In this document: positions 55,559 to 64,000 of the stretch, one piece after another
Numbering within the stretch: position 1 is the first letter of the stretch
Layout: every line of letters begins with the position of its first letter
Assembly: GCA_943787465.1 (NCBI GenBank)
Contig: CALSMN010000004.1
Location: 62,001 to 126,000 of the forward strand
From: an uncultured Bacteroidia bacterium
Lineage (GTDB): Bacteria > Bacteroidota > Bacteroidia > NS11-12g > UBA9320
Length of the DNA stretch: 64,000 bases
Direction of reading: 5' to 3'
Position numbers and translations under genes: made by a program
The notes under the pieces: model-generated
The model's input: the letters and a program-made list of their open reading frames with translations, nothing else
Told to the model about the DNA's origin: nothing
Database searches by the model: none

Positions 55559-56998
55559 TTATAATTCTTTTCGTAAACGAGCCACGGGCATATTGAGTTG
55601 TTCTCTATATTTTGCGACAGTTCGTCTTGCAATAGGATAACCTTTTTCATGCAGAATAAGTTTTAGTTCCTCATCGGTTAATGGTTTTGATTTACTCTCA
55701 GCATCAATTGCTTCTTTTAGAATTTTTTTAACCTCACGGTTACTTACCTCCAATCCACTCCCTGTAGTTATCCCCTCAGTAAAAAAATCCTTGAGTAAAA
55801 AAATGCCAAAATCTGTTTCAACATATTTGCTACTTGCTACCCGAGATATGGTAGATATATCCATTTGTATGGCATCAGCTATATCCTTTAATATCATGGG
55901 TTTCAAATCTGCTTCATCACCACTCAAAAAGAATTCACGTTGCATATCAACAATCTTATTGATCGTCAGGAGTAAGGTGTTTTGACGTTGCTTTACGGAA
56001 TCTATAAACCATTTAGCTCCATCCAATTTTTGCTTGATATACTGAACGGCATCTTTTTGTTGAGATGATCTTTCTTTACTCACCTCATACGATTTTAATG
56101 TTTCACTGAAGGTTTTGCTAATTTTTAAATCGGGTGCATTTTTTGAATTTAGTGATATGTCGAATTTACCATACGATTCTTTGACGATAAAATCAGGAAT
56201 GATATAATCCTTACTTACATGACCTTCTGATCCAGATTGTGCCGGTTTGGGATTCAATTTGGCAATAAAATCTAAAGCCTCTTTGAGGTATGCTTCAGAA
56301 ATATCAAATTTTTTGATGATTCGAGAATAATGTTTCTTGGAGAAATCATCCATCATCTCATCAATAATTTTAAAAGCTAACTTGTAGACTGGATTGTTTC
56401 CCGATTTTTGTCTTCTCTCAATTTGAAGAAGTATACATTCTTTCAAGTCACGAGCCCCAATACCCGCTGGATCTAAACCATGTATTATTTTCAATATGCG
56501 GGCTAAATCGTCTACTGTAGTTTGAATATTTTGGGTAAAAAGTAAATCATTTTTCATGGAAGAAAGGGGTCTCCTAAGATACCCGTCATCATCCAATGTC
56601 CCAATAATTTGATCGGCCAATAGTTGGTCAGATGGTGAGGACAAAAGTCCAGAAATCTGTTCCATCAGCCTTTCTCTAAAAGAAGAAAAATAGACTACTG
56701 GCATAAATTCTTTTTCTTCTTCGGATGGGTAATAATCACCACTCAATTGAACTCCACCGTCATCGTCACTCACATAGTCAGAGAGATCAAGTTCATCGTT
56801 AGTTTCATGGATTATTTCTTCTGGTTCATCCTGATCAAAATCATCATCCTTCCCATTTTCAAGTGCGGGATTTTCAAGCAATTCCTCATCTACTCTCTCT
56901 TCAAAACTCAACGTATTTAATTGCAATAGTTTTATAAATTGTATTTGCTGTGGACTAAGCTTTTGAAGAAGTTTTTGATTGAGTTGTTGTTTTATCAT
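55559..56998 (-). CDS. rpoN: RNA polymerase sigma-54 factor
   Basis: 479 residues. N-terminal activator-interacting region (KLSPQQIQFIKLLQLNTLSFE), an acidic linker (about 50-95), core-binding domain, helix-turn-helix (MDISTISRVASSKYVE) and the RpoN box ARRTVAKYRE near the C-terminus. It directs core polymerase to -24/-12 promoters and needs an enhancer-binding ATPase, none of which is in this window. Confidence 0.96.
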   Translation of the reverse strand: MIKQQLNQKLLQKLSPQQIQFIKLLQLNTLSFEERVDEELLENPALENGKDDDFDQDEPEEIIHETNDELDLSDYVSDDDGGVQLSGDYYPSEEEKEFMPVVYFSSFRERLMEQISGLLSSPSDQLLADQIIGTLDDDGYLRRPLSSMKNDLLFTQNIQTTVDDLARILKIIHGLDPAGIGARDLKECILLQIERRQKSGNNPVYKLAFKIIDEMMDDFSKKHYSRIIKKFDISEAYLKEALDFIAKLNPKPAQSGSEGHVSKDYIIPDFIVKESYGKFDISLNSKNAPDLKISKTFSETLKSYEVSKERSSQQKDAVQYIKQKLDGAKWFIDSVKQRQNTLLLTINKIVDMQREFFLSGDEADLKPMILKDIADAIQMDISTISRVASSKYVETDFGIFLLKDFFTEGITTGSGLEVSNREVKKILKEAIDAESKSKPLTDEELKLILHEKGYPIARRTVAKYREQLNMPVARLRKEL

Positions 56999-57029
56999 AT
57001 TCGTATTTAAAAAACTAAGGAATTGACCT

Positions 57030-57037
57030 TACTTTTG
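57030..57037 (+). promoter_or_regulatory. Putative -7 element for asnS
   Basis: TACTTTTG, exact match, 36 bases before the asnS ATG at 57074. Confidence 0.5.
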
Positions 57038-57073
57038 TACTCCAAATTTAGTACGTTTTCTAGGATAATCAAA

Positions 57074-58588
57074 ATGAATACCAAACAACTCAAACACCAT
57101 ATAGGTCAATCTATAACCCTTAAGGGATGGGTCTCAAACCGACGCGAAAGCAAAACCGTTGTATTCATTAATTTACGTGATGGTCAAGGGGTGTGTCAGT
57201 GTATTCTGGGGCTAGAGGATTTGGGTGATGATCTTTTTAATATGGCCAAATCCTTAGGACAAGAAAGTTCTGTGTCTATTACTGGAGTAGTCATTGAAGA
57301 TCCACGTCAAGTTGGAGGTTTTGAGCTTCACGCAACCGATTTGATGGTATACCAAAATGCGAAAGACTATCCTATTTCAAATAAAGAACACGGTGTAGAA
57401 TTCCTAATTGATCATCGTCATTTATGGCTCAGAAGCAGAAGACAGTGGGCTATCATGCGTATACGAAACTGTATATCCTATGCCATTCACAATTTTTTTC
57501 AGAAAGAAGGATTTGTTCAGATGGATGCACCGATTTTTACAGGTAATGCTGCAGAAGGCACTACTGACTTGTTTGAAACAGATTATTATGGAAAACCTGC
57601 ATACCTTACTCAGTCTGGACAATTATATGGCGAAGCTATGGCTATGGCCATGGGAAAGATTTATACGTTTGGGCCTACATTTCGGGCAGAAAAATCCAAA
57701 ACAAGACGTCACCTATCTGAATTTTGGATGATAGAACCAGAAATGGCCTTTTGTGACATTTTTGAAAATATGGATACCATTGAGTCATTTTTGCGTTGTG
57801 TGGTTCAAGAAGTTTTAGAAAAATGTACAGATGAACTTCAAGTATTGAATCGAGACACAACCCAGCTAGAAACTATTTCTAAAACCTTCCCAAGGTTTTC
57901 ATATGATGAAGCAGTTGAAATTTTAAAAGGGGAAAAAGATGTGAATGGTCAGAACTCGCTATTGACTATTCAACAAGACATAGAGGACACATCAGCCCGC
58001 ATTGAGGAAATCAGAAAAGACATCCTAGAACGAGAAGCGGCTATAGCTGCCGGGGGTATGAAAAAAGGAGCTATTAATTTCAATCAAAATAAAATTGACA
58101 CACTCAAGCAAGAACTAAAGCAACTAGAAGAAGATTTACGTAATCTTCCTCAATGGTTAAATTCAGCAAAAAATTTCGAATATGGTAATGATTTTGGAGG
58201 TAGCGACGAGACCGTACTTACTCGATTATTTGATTGTCCTATCATGATTTACGATTGGCCACATGAAATCAAAGCATTTTATATGAAACGCAATCCAGAA
58301 GATCCACGATTTGCTAGAGGGGTTGATGTTTTAGCTCCTGAGGGATATGGTGAAATTGTAGGCGGTGGTGAACGAGAAACGAGCGAAGAATGGTTGGTAG
58401 AAAAAATTAAAGAACACCAATTACCCATGGATGTATTCCAATGGTACTTGGATTTACGCCGCTACGGAAGCGTACCTCATAGTGGATTTGGGCTAGGATT
58501 AGAACGTTTAGTGGCTTGGATTTGCAAGTTAGATCACGTTCGCGAAACCATTCCATTTCCAAGATACTATGGAAGATTAGAACCCTAA
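57074..58588 (+). CDS. asnS: Asparaginyl-tRNA synthetase with helical insertion
   Basis: 504 residues from the ATG at 57074 (MNTKQLKHH), which lies after the promoter element; an upstream frame from 57023 begins inside it. OB fold with LKGWVSNRRESKTVVF and INLRDG, PIFTGNAAEGTTDLF, motif 2 TFGPTFRAEKSKTRRHLSEF (20 residues) and motif 3 GFGLGLERLVAW. Between VEILKGE (about 286) and NFEYGNDFGGSDET (about 367) there is a roughly 80-residue insertion that reads as two helices forming a coiled-coil hairpin. Charges tRNA-Asn. Confidence 0.95.
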   Translation: MNTKQLKHHIGQSITLKGWVSNRRESKTVVFINLRDGQGVCQCILGLEDLGDDLFNMAKSLGQESSVSITGVVIEDPRQVGGFELHATDLMVYQNAKDYPISNKEHGVEFLIDHRHLWLRSRRQWAIMRIRNCISYAIHNFFQKEGFVQMDAPIFTGNAAEGTTDLFETDYYGKPAYLTQSGQLYGEAMAMAMGKIYTFGPTFRAEKSKTRRHLSEFWMIEPEMAFCDIFENMDTIESFLRCVVQEVLEKCTDELQVLNRDTTQLETISKTFPRFSYDEAVEILKGEKDVNGQNSLLTIQQDIEDTSARIEEIRKDILEREAAIAAGGMKKGAINFNQNKIDTLKQELKQLEEDLRNLPQWLNSAKNFEYGNDFGGSDETVLTRLFDCPIMIYDWPHEIKAFYMKRNPEDPRFARGVDVLAPEGYGEIVGGGERETSEEWLVEKIKEHQLPMDVFQWYLDLRRYGSVPHSGFGLGLERLVAWICKLDHVRETIPFPRYYGRLEP

Positions 58589-58595
58589 ATCAACT

Positions 58596-59093
58596 CTAAT
58601 ACTCCCAAATCTGGAAGTCAAAAGCAAACTCATTAACCTCACTTTTTTCAAAATGTAATTTCTTGACTAACTTCCAATTATCAAAAGTGACTTCTGGAAA
58701 AAAAACATCGGCATCAGGGAAATCGGCATATACTTCACTGATATACATTCGGTTTACAATTGGCATGGATTGGCGATAGATCTCTGCTCCACCTACAATA
58801 AAAATTTCATGGTGATGTTCTAGTAATTTGGCGAGATGAATAGCTTCATCTAAAGAAGTACAAACAAAGGCACCCTTAGCTTCATAAGACTTATTTCTAG
58901 TAACTATAATATTGGTTCGATTGGGTAACGGCTTCCCGATAGACTCAAAACTTTTTCGCCCATGAATTACCACATGATGAGATGTTAATTGTTTGAATTG
59001 TTTTAAATCATCTTTGATTTTCCATAGTAAGTCATTATCCTTACCTATGGCATTATTTTTAGCTTTAGCTACAATGAGAGAAATATCACACAC
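58596..59093 (-). CDS. folA: Dihydrofolate reductase
   Basis: 165 residues from a GTG at 59093 (VCDISLIVAKAKNNAIGKDNDLLW as the N-terminal core). The frame extends to 59180, but that part is upstream of a promoter element and not like the family. Trp in LLWKIKDDLKQFKQLT, VVIHGRKSFESIGKPLPNR, and FIVGGAEIYRQSMP are diagnostic. It reduces dihydrofolate to tetrahydrofolate. It is convergent with asnS (seven bp apart). Confidence 0.92.
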   Translation of the reverse strand: MCDISLIVAKAKNNAIGKDNDLLWKIKDDLKQFKQLTSHHVVIHGRKSFESIGKPLPNRTNIIVTRNKSYEAKGAFVCTSLDEAIHLAKLLEHHHEIFIVGGAEIYRQSMPIVNRMYISEVYADFPDADVFFPEVTFDNWKLVKKLHFEKSEVNEFAFDFQIWEY

Positions 59094-59098
59094 AGCTG

Positions 59099-59106
59099 CA
59101 AAGTAA
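59099..59106 (-). promoter_or_regulatory. Putative -7 element, 5 bases before folA
   Basis: Minus strand TTACTTTG (one deviation), then CAGCT and the GTG at 59093. Confidence 0.45.
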
Positions 59107-59166
59107 AATTTATTTGGTCGATATATACCAAACTCAATTCTTAATTTTGAACTTGATTCAATTGGA

Positions 59167-59796
59167 ATGAAAAAAATCATAGCTGTTCAACAAAAGACCA
59201 TTTATTATCGTGAGGGAGATGGCTCTAAATTACTATTTGTCCTTCATGGTTATGGTCAACTGGCTAAATTTTTTATTCGTCAATTCAAACATTTAACTCA
59301 TGAGGGGTATACCATTATAGCCCCCGAAGGACTCCATCATTTTTACCTTGAAGGCACATCAGGAAGAGTGGGTGCTAGTTGGATGACCTCAGAAAACAGA
59401 GAACAAGACATCCATAATTATTTAGCCTATCTGAAAGAGGTATTTCAACACATTCAATCCGAAAAAAAATGGGAAGAAATTTCAATTTTGGGTTTTAGTC
59501 AAGGTGTATCTACCGCATTTCGATGGATTGCAGAGGGGTATTTAAGACCGAAACAATTTTTAATTTGTAGTGGATTGATTCCTCCCGATGTGGATTTAGT
59601 TTTAAATAAAATGGTATTTAACCCTATAAAAATGACCTATTTTTCTGGCATTCACGATCCATACCGAACAGAAGCTTCCGTTAAACAATTCTATGAAGAT
59701 GTTACCAAAAATAAATTCGAAATGGGTCTTGTCAATTTTGAGGGAGTACACGAAGTATCTATTGCCGGAATCACTGAACAACTGATGAAAAACTAA
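59167..59796 (+). CDS. Serine esterase/phospholipase-like alpha/beta hydrolase
   Basis: 209 residues, cytoplasmic by lack of a signal. LLFVLHGYGQLAKFF (oxyanion region), nucleophile elbow ISILGFSQGVSTAFRW with Ser in GFSQG, Asp in SGIHDPYR and His in FEGVHEVS. This is the small carboxylesterase/phospholipase type. Substrate unknown. A TAATTTTG element lies at 59142-59149, 17 bases before the ATG. It is divergent from folA and shares CTAA as stop with the convergent nadC. Confidence 0.85.
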   Translation: MKKIIAVQQKTIYYREGDGSKLLFVLHGYGQLAKFFIRQFKHLTHEGYTIIAPEGLHHFYLEGTSGRVGASWMTSENREQDIHNYLAYLKEVFQHIQSEKKWEEISILGFSQGVSTAFRWIAEGYLRPKQFLICSGLIPPDVDLVLNKMVFNPIKMTYFSGIHDPYRTEASVKQFYEDVTKNKFEMGLVNFEGVHEVSIAGITEQLMKN

Positions 59797-60638
59797 AACT
59801 GTTTCAGACTTAAATCTAGGCTGCTCACTGAATGAGTAAGTGCACCCACAGATATAAAATCAACACCCGTTTCAGCGTAATATTGAATGGTAGACTCTGT
59901 AATACCGCCACTTGCTTCTGTCTCACATTGCTTATTTACCAATTGTACCGCTTTAACCATTTCTTCTGGTGAAAAATTATCAAACATGATGCGGTCTACT
60001 CCAGCAGAAAGTGCTTCTTTCACTTCATCTAAGTTTCGTGTTTCCACCTCTATTTTAATTTCACGATTCGTGGATTTTAAATAGGCTTTTGTTCGCTCAA
60101 CACTTGAGGTAATGCTCCCTGCATAATCGTTGTGATTGTCTTTTAACATGACCATATCGTACAAACCCATTCGATGATTCACACCCCCACCAACAGTAAC
60201 TGCATATTTTTCCATCAATCGTAATCCAGGAGTAGTTTTTCGAGTATCCAATAATTGAGCAGAAGTATGACTTATTTTATCTACCAATCGTTTGGTATAT
60301 GTGGATATCCCGCTCATACGTTGCATGAAATTAAGTACCAAACGCTCCGCTTGAAGAATACTATGTATCCTACCTGATATAGTGAAAATAATATCTCCTA
60401 CGCCAACTTCATCTCCATCTTTATAGCATATTTTCATTTCTAATGAGGGGTCTATTTTATTCACAATATACTTTGCTACCATTACTCCACAAAGCACCCC
60501 GGATTCTTTAACGATCAGACGAGCCTTCCCTTGCTCTCCCAAAGGAATGGCTCCTATACTGCTATGATCCCCATCGCCAATATCTTCTGCAATGGCTAAT
60601 TCTATCAGTTGTATAAACAGTGGGTTGGTAAAATCCAT
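59793..60638 (-). CDS. nadC: Nicotinate-nucleotide pyrophosphorylase (carboxylating)
   Basis: 281 residues. It converts quinolinate and PRPP to nicotinate mononucleotide in de novo NAD synthesis. EDIGDGDHSS near 15-24, LNFMQRMSGISTYTKRLVD (as pieces), LLDTRKTTPGLRLMEKYAV and VGGGVNHRMGLYDMVMLKDNH (as pieces) and EVETRNLDEVKEA are diagnostic. nadA and nadB are not nearby. Confidence 0.95.
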   Translation of the reverse strand: MDFTNPLFIQLIELAIAEDIGDGDHSSIGAIPLGEQGKARLIVKESGVLCGVMVAKYIVNKIDPSLEMKICYKDGDEVGVGDIIFTISGRIHSILQAERLVLNFMQRMSGISTYTKRLVDKISHTSAQLLDTRKTTPGLRLMEKYAVTVGGGVNHRMGLYDMVMLKDNHNDYAGSITSSVERTKAYLKSTNREIKIEVETRNLDEVKEALSAGVDRIMFDNFSPEEMVKAVQLVNKQCETEASGGITESTIQYYAETGVDFISVGALTHSVSSLDLSLKQF

Positions 60639-60642
60639 ACTA

Positions 60643-60650
60643 CAAAAATC
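60643..60650 (-). promoter_or_regulatory. Putative -7 element, 4 bases before nadC
   Basis: Minus strand GATTTTTG (one deviation from TAnnTTTG), then TAGT and the ATG at 60638. Confidence 0.35.
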
Positions 60651-60746
60651 AATATTAATTATTAGAAAATGATAATAATTGGTATTTACTTAATTTTGTT
60701 TTATCAATCCATCAAACTGATAGAAAATTGATTTAACTATTATTAC

Positions 60747-60953
60747 ATGAGTATGAGAGGTCTATTAAAAAACTTTTTATTCTTTGGGTTCATGTCTTTT
60801 ATTTTCTTTCTATTGTATAGTTATTTTGATCACGGTACGGTTATTCTTGATTTCAAGTGTATATGGAAAGCTATGGGTTCAGCGACTGGGCCTACTATTA
60901 TTGGAATAATATTGGATTACAAACTCAAAAAGAAGGGATTCAATAATCATTAA
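60747..60953 (+). CDS. Small membrane protein, unknown function
   Basis: 68 residues with two hydrophobic stretches (about 8-27 and 42-56) and a basic tail (DYKLKKKGFNNH). A start two codons further (MRGLL) is also possible. Not a family I recognise. Flanked by gaps of 108 and 62 bp (to the ATG at 61016), so probably transcribed with the following gene. Confidence 0.5.
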   Translation: MSMRGLLKNFLFFGFMSFIFFLLYSYFDHGTVILDFKCIWKAMGSATGPTIIGIILDYKLKKKGFNNH

Positions 60954-61002
60954 AAAACAAACGTGCAAGTATAAAAATAGTGTAGATTATCCCATTAAGG
61001 AT

Positions 61003-61010
61003 TATATTGG
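61003..61010 (+). promoter_or_regulatory. Putative -7 element, 5 bases before the HAD gene
   Basis: TATATTGG (one deviation), then CCTAC and the ATG at 61016. Confidence 0.35.
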
Positions 61011-61015
61011 CCTAC

Positions 61016-61705
61016 ATGCCCGACCATCTGTTTTTTGATTTGGATCATACTCTCTGGGATTTTGATACTAACGCTGAGGAAACCTTACGTGAACTATACG
61101 ATCACTATCAAATTCAATTTCTGACTCCGCACGGACCTGATACGTTTATTGCTATCTATACTCAGATCAATCATGACTTATGGAAATTATATCGCAACCA
61201 CCAAATCACCAAAGACAAACTTCGCGTAAAACGATTCGAAGACACTTTTAAAACAATGGGGGTAGCCCATAAAGATATTCCTATGAATATCGGAGAAAAG
61301 TACATCGAAATTTGTCCTACAAAAACTGCACTACTCCCCGGAGCTATTGAAACACTGGATTATTTATATGATCGATATGAACTCCACATCATAACCAATG
61401 GATTTGAAGAATCTCAACTCAAAAAAATGCATCATGCTAATCTCACTGCTTATTTTAAATCCATAACCATATCTGAACATGTAGGCAAGCAAAAACCTCA
61501 TCCTCTTGTATTTGAAACTGCTCTCAAAAATGCAAAAAGTACTACGATCAGTGGGACCTATGTTGGAGATAATTTAGATGCGGATATTAAAGGGTCGATA
61601 CAATCTGGATGGAAAGCTTTCTGGTTGACTGATGATCCGAGGGGATATAGCGATCCTAATTGTCAAGTTATCTCAAACCTTCGGACATTAAAAGACTATT
61701 TTTAG
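61016..61705 (+). CDS. YjjG-type HAD-family nucleotidase
   Basis: 229 residues from the ATG at 61016 (MPDHLFFDLDHTLWDFD); a TTG at 61007 adds three. HAD motif I DLDHTLWDFD, motif II ITNGF, Lys in GKQKPHPLVF, and motif IV VGDNLDADIKG. This combination matches YjjG/YfnB pyrimidine nucleotidases that remove non-canonical nucleotides. It overlaps a convergent gene by 18 bp. Confidence 0.85.
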   Translation: MPDHLFFDLDHTLWDFDTNAEETLRELYDHYQIQFLTPHGPDTFIAIYTQINHDLWKLYRNHQITKDKLRVKRFEDTFKTMGVAHKDIPMNIGEKYIEICPTKTALLPGAIETLDYLYDRYELHIITNGFEESQLKKMHHANLTAYFKSITISEHVGKQKPHPLVFETALKNAKSTTISGTYVGDNLDADIKGSIQSGWKAFWLTDDPRGYSDPNCQVISNLRTLKDYF

Positions 61706-62980
61706 CGTAAAAAAATCGACATACGCAGTCCAATCCCAATCGGATTGAGCTTGCCAACATCCATCAAAATTCCATTGACATAGAAACAAAAGAATGCCAC
61801 CAATAATCATGGAAGCTTGGATCACTCGAGTGGTGATCCCCGACATTTTATGGATATACATCCCTATAGGCAAGGCAAAAAAAGCGAGATGTTCTGTAAA
61901 CCCACGATGCCCAAAACCGCATCCAAGCTCAGGTGACCACCAACTAGCATAGGTAACACTGATAACTAGGAAGTAAATAAAATATACACGTATAAACGTA
62001 TCTGTTTTCCATGCTTGAAAGATGGAGATAAAAACAAGGATTAAAATAGGGCTATATAACAATGCACCATTATTTGGCGAAAACCATAATTTGATCAGAT
62101 CTATTCGTTTGATATTAGAAAAACTTTCATTTTCGTAACCATCTGCAAATGGTTTTCCGTAGGCATAATAATTATAGGCTAATTGTAAACCAATTGGAAA
62201 AGCTGCAAGCATCGTCCCCACTAACCAATTCCTATTAGCTACATCCAGGGTTATTTTTTTTATGATAATCCAGTTTGAAGCTATAATGTAGCTCAATGGG
62301 AAAATAACAAAAACTCCATTTAGTGGTCTTAGAACTATAAGTAGCGACCCCAAAATAAACCCTACATATACATCCTTATTCTGAATGGTTTGTTTTTTAA
62401 TACAGCCATAAATCAGGTATTGTATCCCAGCAAAAACTGTAAAAGAATACGCATGTGACATGCCGCAATCTCTCGTTGTATAATACAGTAAATTTGAAAG
62501 GAATAAAATGCCAAAAATCAGCATATAAGACTGCCCATACGAAAATCCCCAAAATCGAATAGCGGATAAGAAAATCAGAAGCAACCCAATACTTCCCCAT
62601 ACAGCTGTAGCCCAATTAAGGGCAATGTGATGATAGTTGGTAAAACCTCTATTCGTATGATTATCTAAAAAATAATCAGCTATAGCTGCAATTGAGGAAA
62701 AAGGGAATTGACAGATGGCTACTCCTATTGGATATTTAGTTATGATCTTATCATTTTTAATACTAAAACCTTGACCTGTTTTATTTATAATTGAGTCAGG
62801 CAGATTTTTCGGGTCCATAGCATAATAAAAATATGCTGGAAAATAGATATGATATCCTGCCTTATCCGCAAATAATTGCGAATGGTAGTTAAAGTTAGCG
62901 TGACGGGAGTGTCTATTTAAACTAATAAATAAAAGACTAAAGAATAAAATTACAAATATGAATTTATCTAACACTCGCAT
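61688..62980 (-). CDS. Polytopic membrane protein, possible GT-C glycosyltransferase
   Basis: 430 residues with about eleven membrane helices and a first periplasmic loop (about 25-80) containing HIYFPAYFYYAMDP and KYPIGVAICQFPF. The topology, with a large first loop and many helices, resembles GT-C type lipid-linked-sugar transferases or the hypothetical dolichyl-mannose-type proteins, but I see no clear catalytic acid pair. Function uncertain. It follows obg after a 26-bp gap. Confidence 0.6.
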   Translation of the reverse strand: MRVLDKFIFVILFFSLLFISLNRHSRHANFNYHSQLFADKAGYHIYFPAYFYYAMDPKNLPDSIINKTGQGFSIKNDKIITKYPIGVAICQFPFSSIAAIADYFLDNHTNRGFTNYHHIALNWATAVWGSIGLLLIFLSAIRFWGFSYGQSYMLIFGILFLSNLLYYTTRDCGMSHAYSFTVFAGIQYLIYGCIKKQTIQNKDVYVGFILGSLLIVLRPLNGVFVIFPLSYIIASNWIIIKKITLDVANRNWLVGTMLAAFPIGLQLAYNYYAYGKPFADGYENESFSNIKRIDLIKLWFSPNNGALLYSPILILVFISIFQAWKTDTFIRVYFIYFLVISVTYASWWSPELGCGFGHRGFTEHLAFFALPIGMYIHKMSGITTRVIQASMIIGGILLFLCQWNFDGCWQAQSDWDWTAYVDFFTLKIVF

Positions 62981-63006
62981 CTTTTATCTTCAAATTAGAG
63001 AATATG

Positions 63007-63999
63007 CTAGTTATTCATAATAGCCCAAAGTTTATCCTTTAATTCTTGTATTCCTTTACCCGATACCGAGGAAATAAATACGCAATTACAATCTACTTGA
63101 AGTTCTGCCTTCAATGCCCTTTCTAATTCATCATCTAAAATATCTGATTTTGTAATTGCAAGAATTCGCTCTTTAAACATTAGCTCCGGACTAAACTTTT
63201 CTAGTTCTTTCAGTAAGATTTGATAATCATGATTTATATCATCACTATCTGCTGATATCATAAAAAGTAGAGCAGCATTGCGTTCAATATGGCGAAGAAA
63301 GCGATGCCCTAGACCTTTACCCTCACTAGCTCCCTCTATAATCCCCGGAATATCCGCCATAATAAATGACTTATATTCTCTATAATTTACCATTCCCAAA
63401 TTAGGTGTAAGCGTTGTAAAAGCATAGTCAGCTATCTCAGGTTTTGCAGCAGAAACTACAGATAGTAAAGTAGATTTGCCCACATTAGGTAGCCCAACTA
63501 AACCTACATCTGCTAATACTTTAAGTTCTAGAATAAACCATTGTTCTCTTCCAGGTTGTCCCGGTTGAGCATATTTAGGGGCTTGATTTGTTGGTGATTT
63601 AAAATGTACATTACCTAATCCTCCTTTACCCCCAGGTAATAACACAAACTCTTGACCATCTTCCGTAATTTCACCAAGTATTTCAAAGGTTTCTGGGTGC
63701 TTTGCTACTGTTCCTAAGGGAACTTCTACTATTTGGTTTTGGCCACTTTTCCCGGTTTGATTTTTCTTCTTTCCTGGAGCACCATGTTCACAATAAATAT
63801 GCCTTTTATATTTTAAGTGCAATAAAGTCCATAATTGAGCATTACCTCTCAAAATAATAGATCCCCCTTTGCCCCCATCTCCACCGTCAGGTCCCCCTTT
63901 CGCGTTTAAGTTGTCGCGAAAAAAGCTATGGCTTCCCGCTCCACCGTTTCCACTTTTACCACAGATTTTGACATAATCTATAAAGTTTTGGTTGCTCAT
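63007..63999 (-). CDS. obg: Obg-family GTPase
   Basis: 330 residues, complete. The N-terminal Obg fold is glycine-rich ([15 protein letters not shown] near 33-47), followed by the GTPase domain: [11 protein letters not shown] (G1), [20 protein letters not shown] (G3, 20 residues), TKSD (G4) and SSVSGKG (G5). It lacks the C-terminal OCT domain, as in other Bacteroidota. It works in late large-subunit assembly and the stringent response. The ATG ends one base before the window edge. Confidence 0.95.
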   Translation of the reverse strand: MSNQNFIDYVKICGKSGNGGAGSHSFFRDNLNAKGGPDGGDGGKGGSIILRGNAQLWTLLHLKYKRHIYCEHGAPGKKKNQTGKSGQNQIVEVPLGTVAKHPETFEILGEITEDGQEFVLLPGGKGGLGNVHFKSPTNQAPKYAQPGQPGREQWFILELKVLADVGLVGLPNVGKSTLLSVVSAAKPEIADYAFTTLTPNLGMVNYREYKSFIMADIPGIIEGASEGKGLGHRFLRHIERNAALLFMISADSDDINHDYQILLKELEKFSPELMFKERILAITKSDILDDELERALKAELQVDCNCVFISSVSGKGIQELKDKLWAIMNN

Positions 64000-64000
64000 G

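Noticed and set aside
54964-55650. Longer start for the PAP2-like protein
   Set aside because: It would overlap rpoN by about 90 bp in another frame; the ATG at 55557 starts one base after the rpoN stop and begins the hydrophobic protein directly.
59093-59180. Longer start for folA
   Set aside because: The added residues do not resemble the DHFR N-terminus and overlap the promoters of folA and the divergent esterase.

Overview
This 64 kb stretch is A/T-rich and carries ordinary chromosomal genes of a member of the Bacteroidota. Supporting marks are two secreted proteins with a C-terminal type IX secretion (T9SS) sorting domain, a SusC-like TonB receptor with a carboxypeptidase-regulatory N-domain, an archaeal-type short ProS, a glycine-lipid (GlsB/GlsA) gene pair, an Obg without its C-terminal extension, and many copies of the Bacteroidota -7 promoter element TAnnTTTG with little Shine-Dalgarno signal. 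A Saprospira- or Chitinophaga-like lineage is my guess, not shown. I see no tRNA, rRNA, CRISPR array, prophage or intact insertion sequence.

Layout. 1-9.5 kb (minus): two back-to-back transcription units, birA-coaX-OMP-TPR-lptC-small membrane protein, then ccmC-ccmD-ccmE-ccmF-DUF2520 for cytochrome c maturation and lipopolysaccharide export. 9.5-18.4 kb: rsfS, an Smr protein, proS, a detached ccmB, a frameshifted TerB-like gene, a biotin carboxylase, a DEAD-box helicase, a cold-shock protein, two small proteins and an NhaC antiporter. 18.4-25.3 kb: an alpha/beta hydrolase, a twice-frameshifted TonB receptor followed by a T9SS-exported alpha/beta-hydrolase-fold protein without a nucleophile serine, and a TetR regulator with an operator cluster. 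25.3-40.6 kb: a QueD/PTPS-family enzyme, hldD with a very large sensor kinase and a thioredoxin-like lipoprotein, the glycine-lipid pair, a haem/copper monooxygenase-like lipoprotein, aspS, rdgB, rarA and a CNNM/CorC protein. 40.7-43.4 kb: a cyclophilin and iscS-iscU-iscA.

43.4-46.3 kb is the least ordinary part. Two nearly identical 212-bp direct repeats (2 mismatches), each with an internal inverted repeat and a diverged tail, flank a methylmalonyl-CoA epimerase and an AI-2E-type permease. Around them lie several hairpins, dispersed copies of a short palindrome and a C-rich tract that can form a G-quadruplex on the minus strand.

46.3-64 kb: an outer-membrane barrel, pth, a LolC/E-like permease, rbfA, a coiled-coil membrane protein, aconitase, a T9SS-exported M43 protease, an operon rpoN-membrane protein-paaG-like, asnS with a helical insertion, folA, an esterase, nadC, a YjjG-like phosphatase, a polytopic membrane protein and obg.

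The strongest window-wide pattern is regulatory: about ten genes have a TAnnTTTG-like element only 4-6 bases before the start codon, which predicts leaderless or almost leaderless mRNAs. Many convergent genes share or abut stop codons with no terminator between them. Three apparent frameshifts, plus a doubtful rarA start, need checking against reads.
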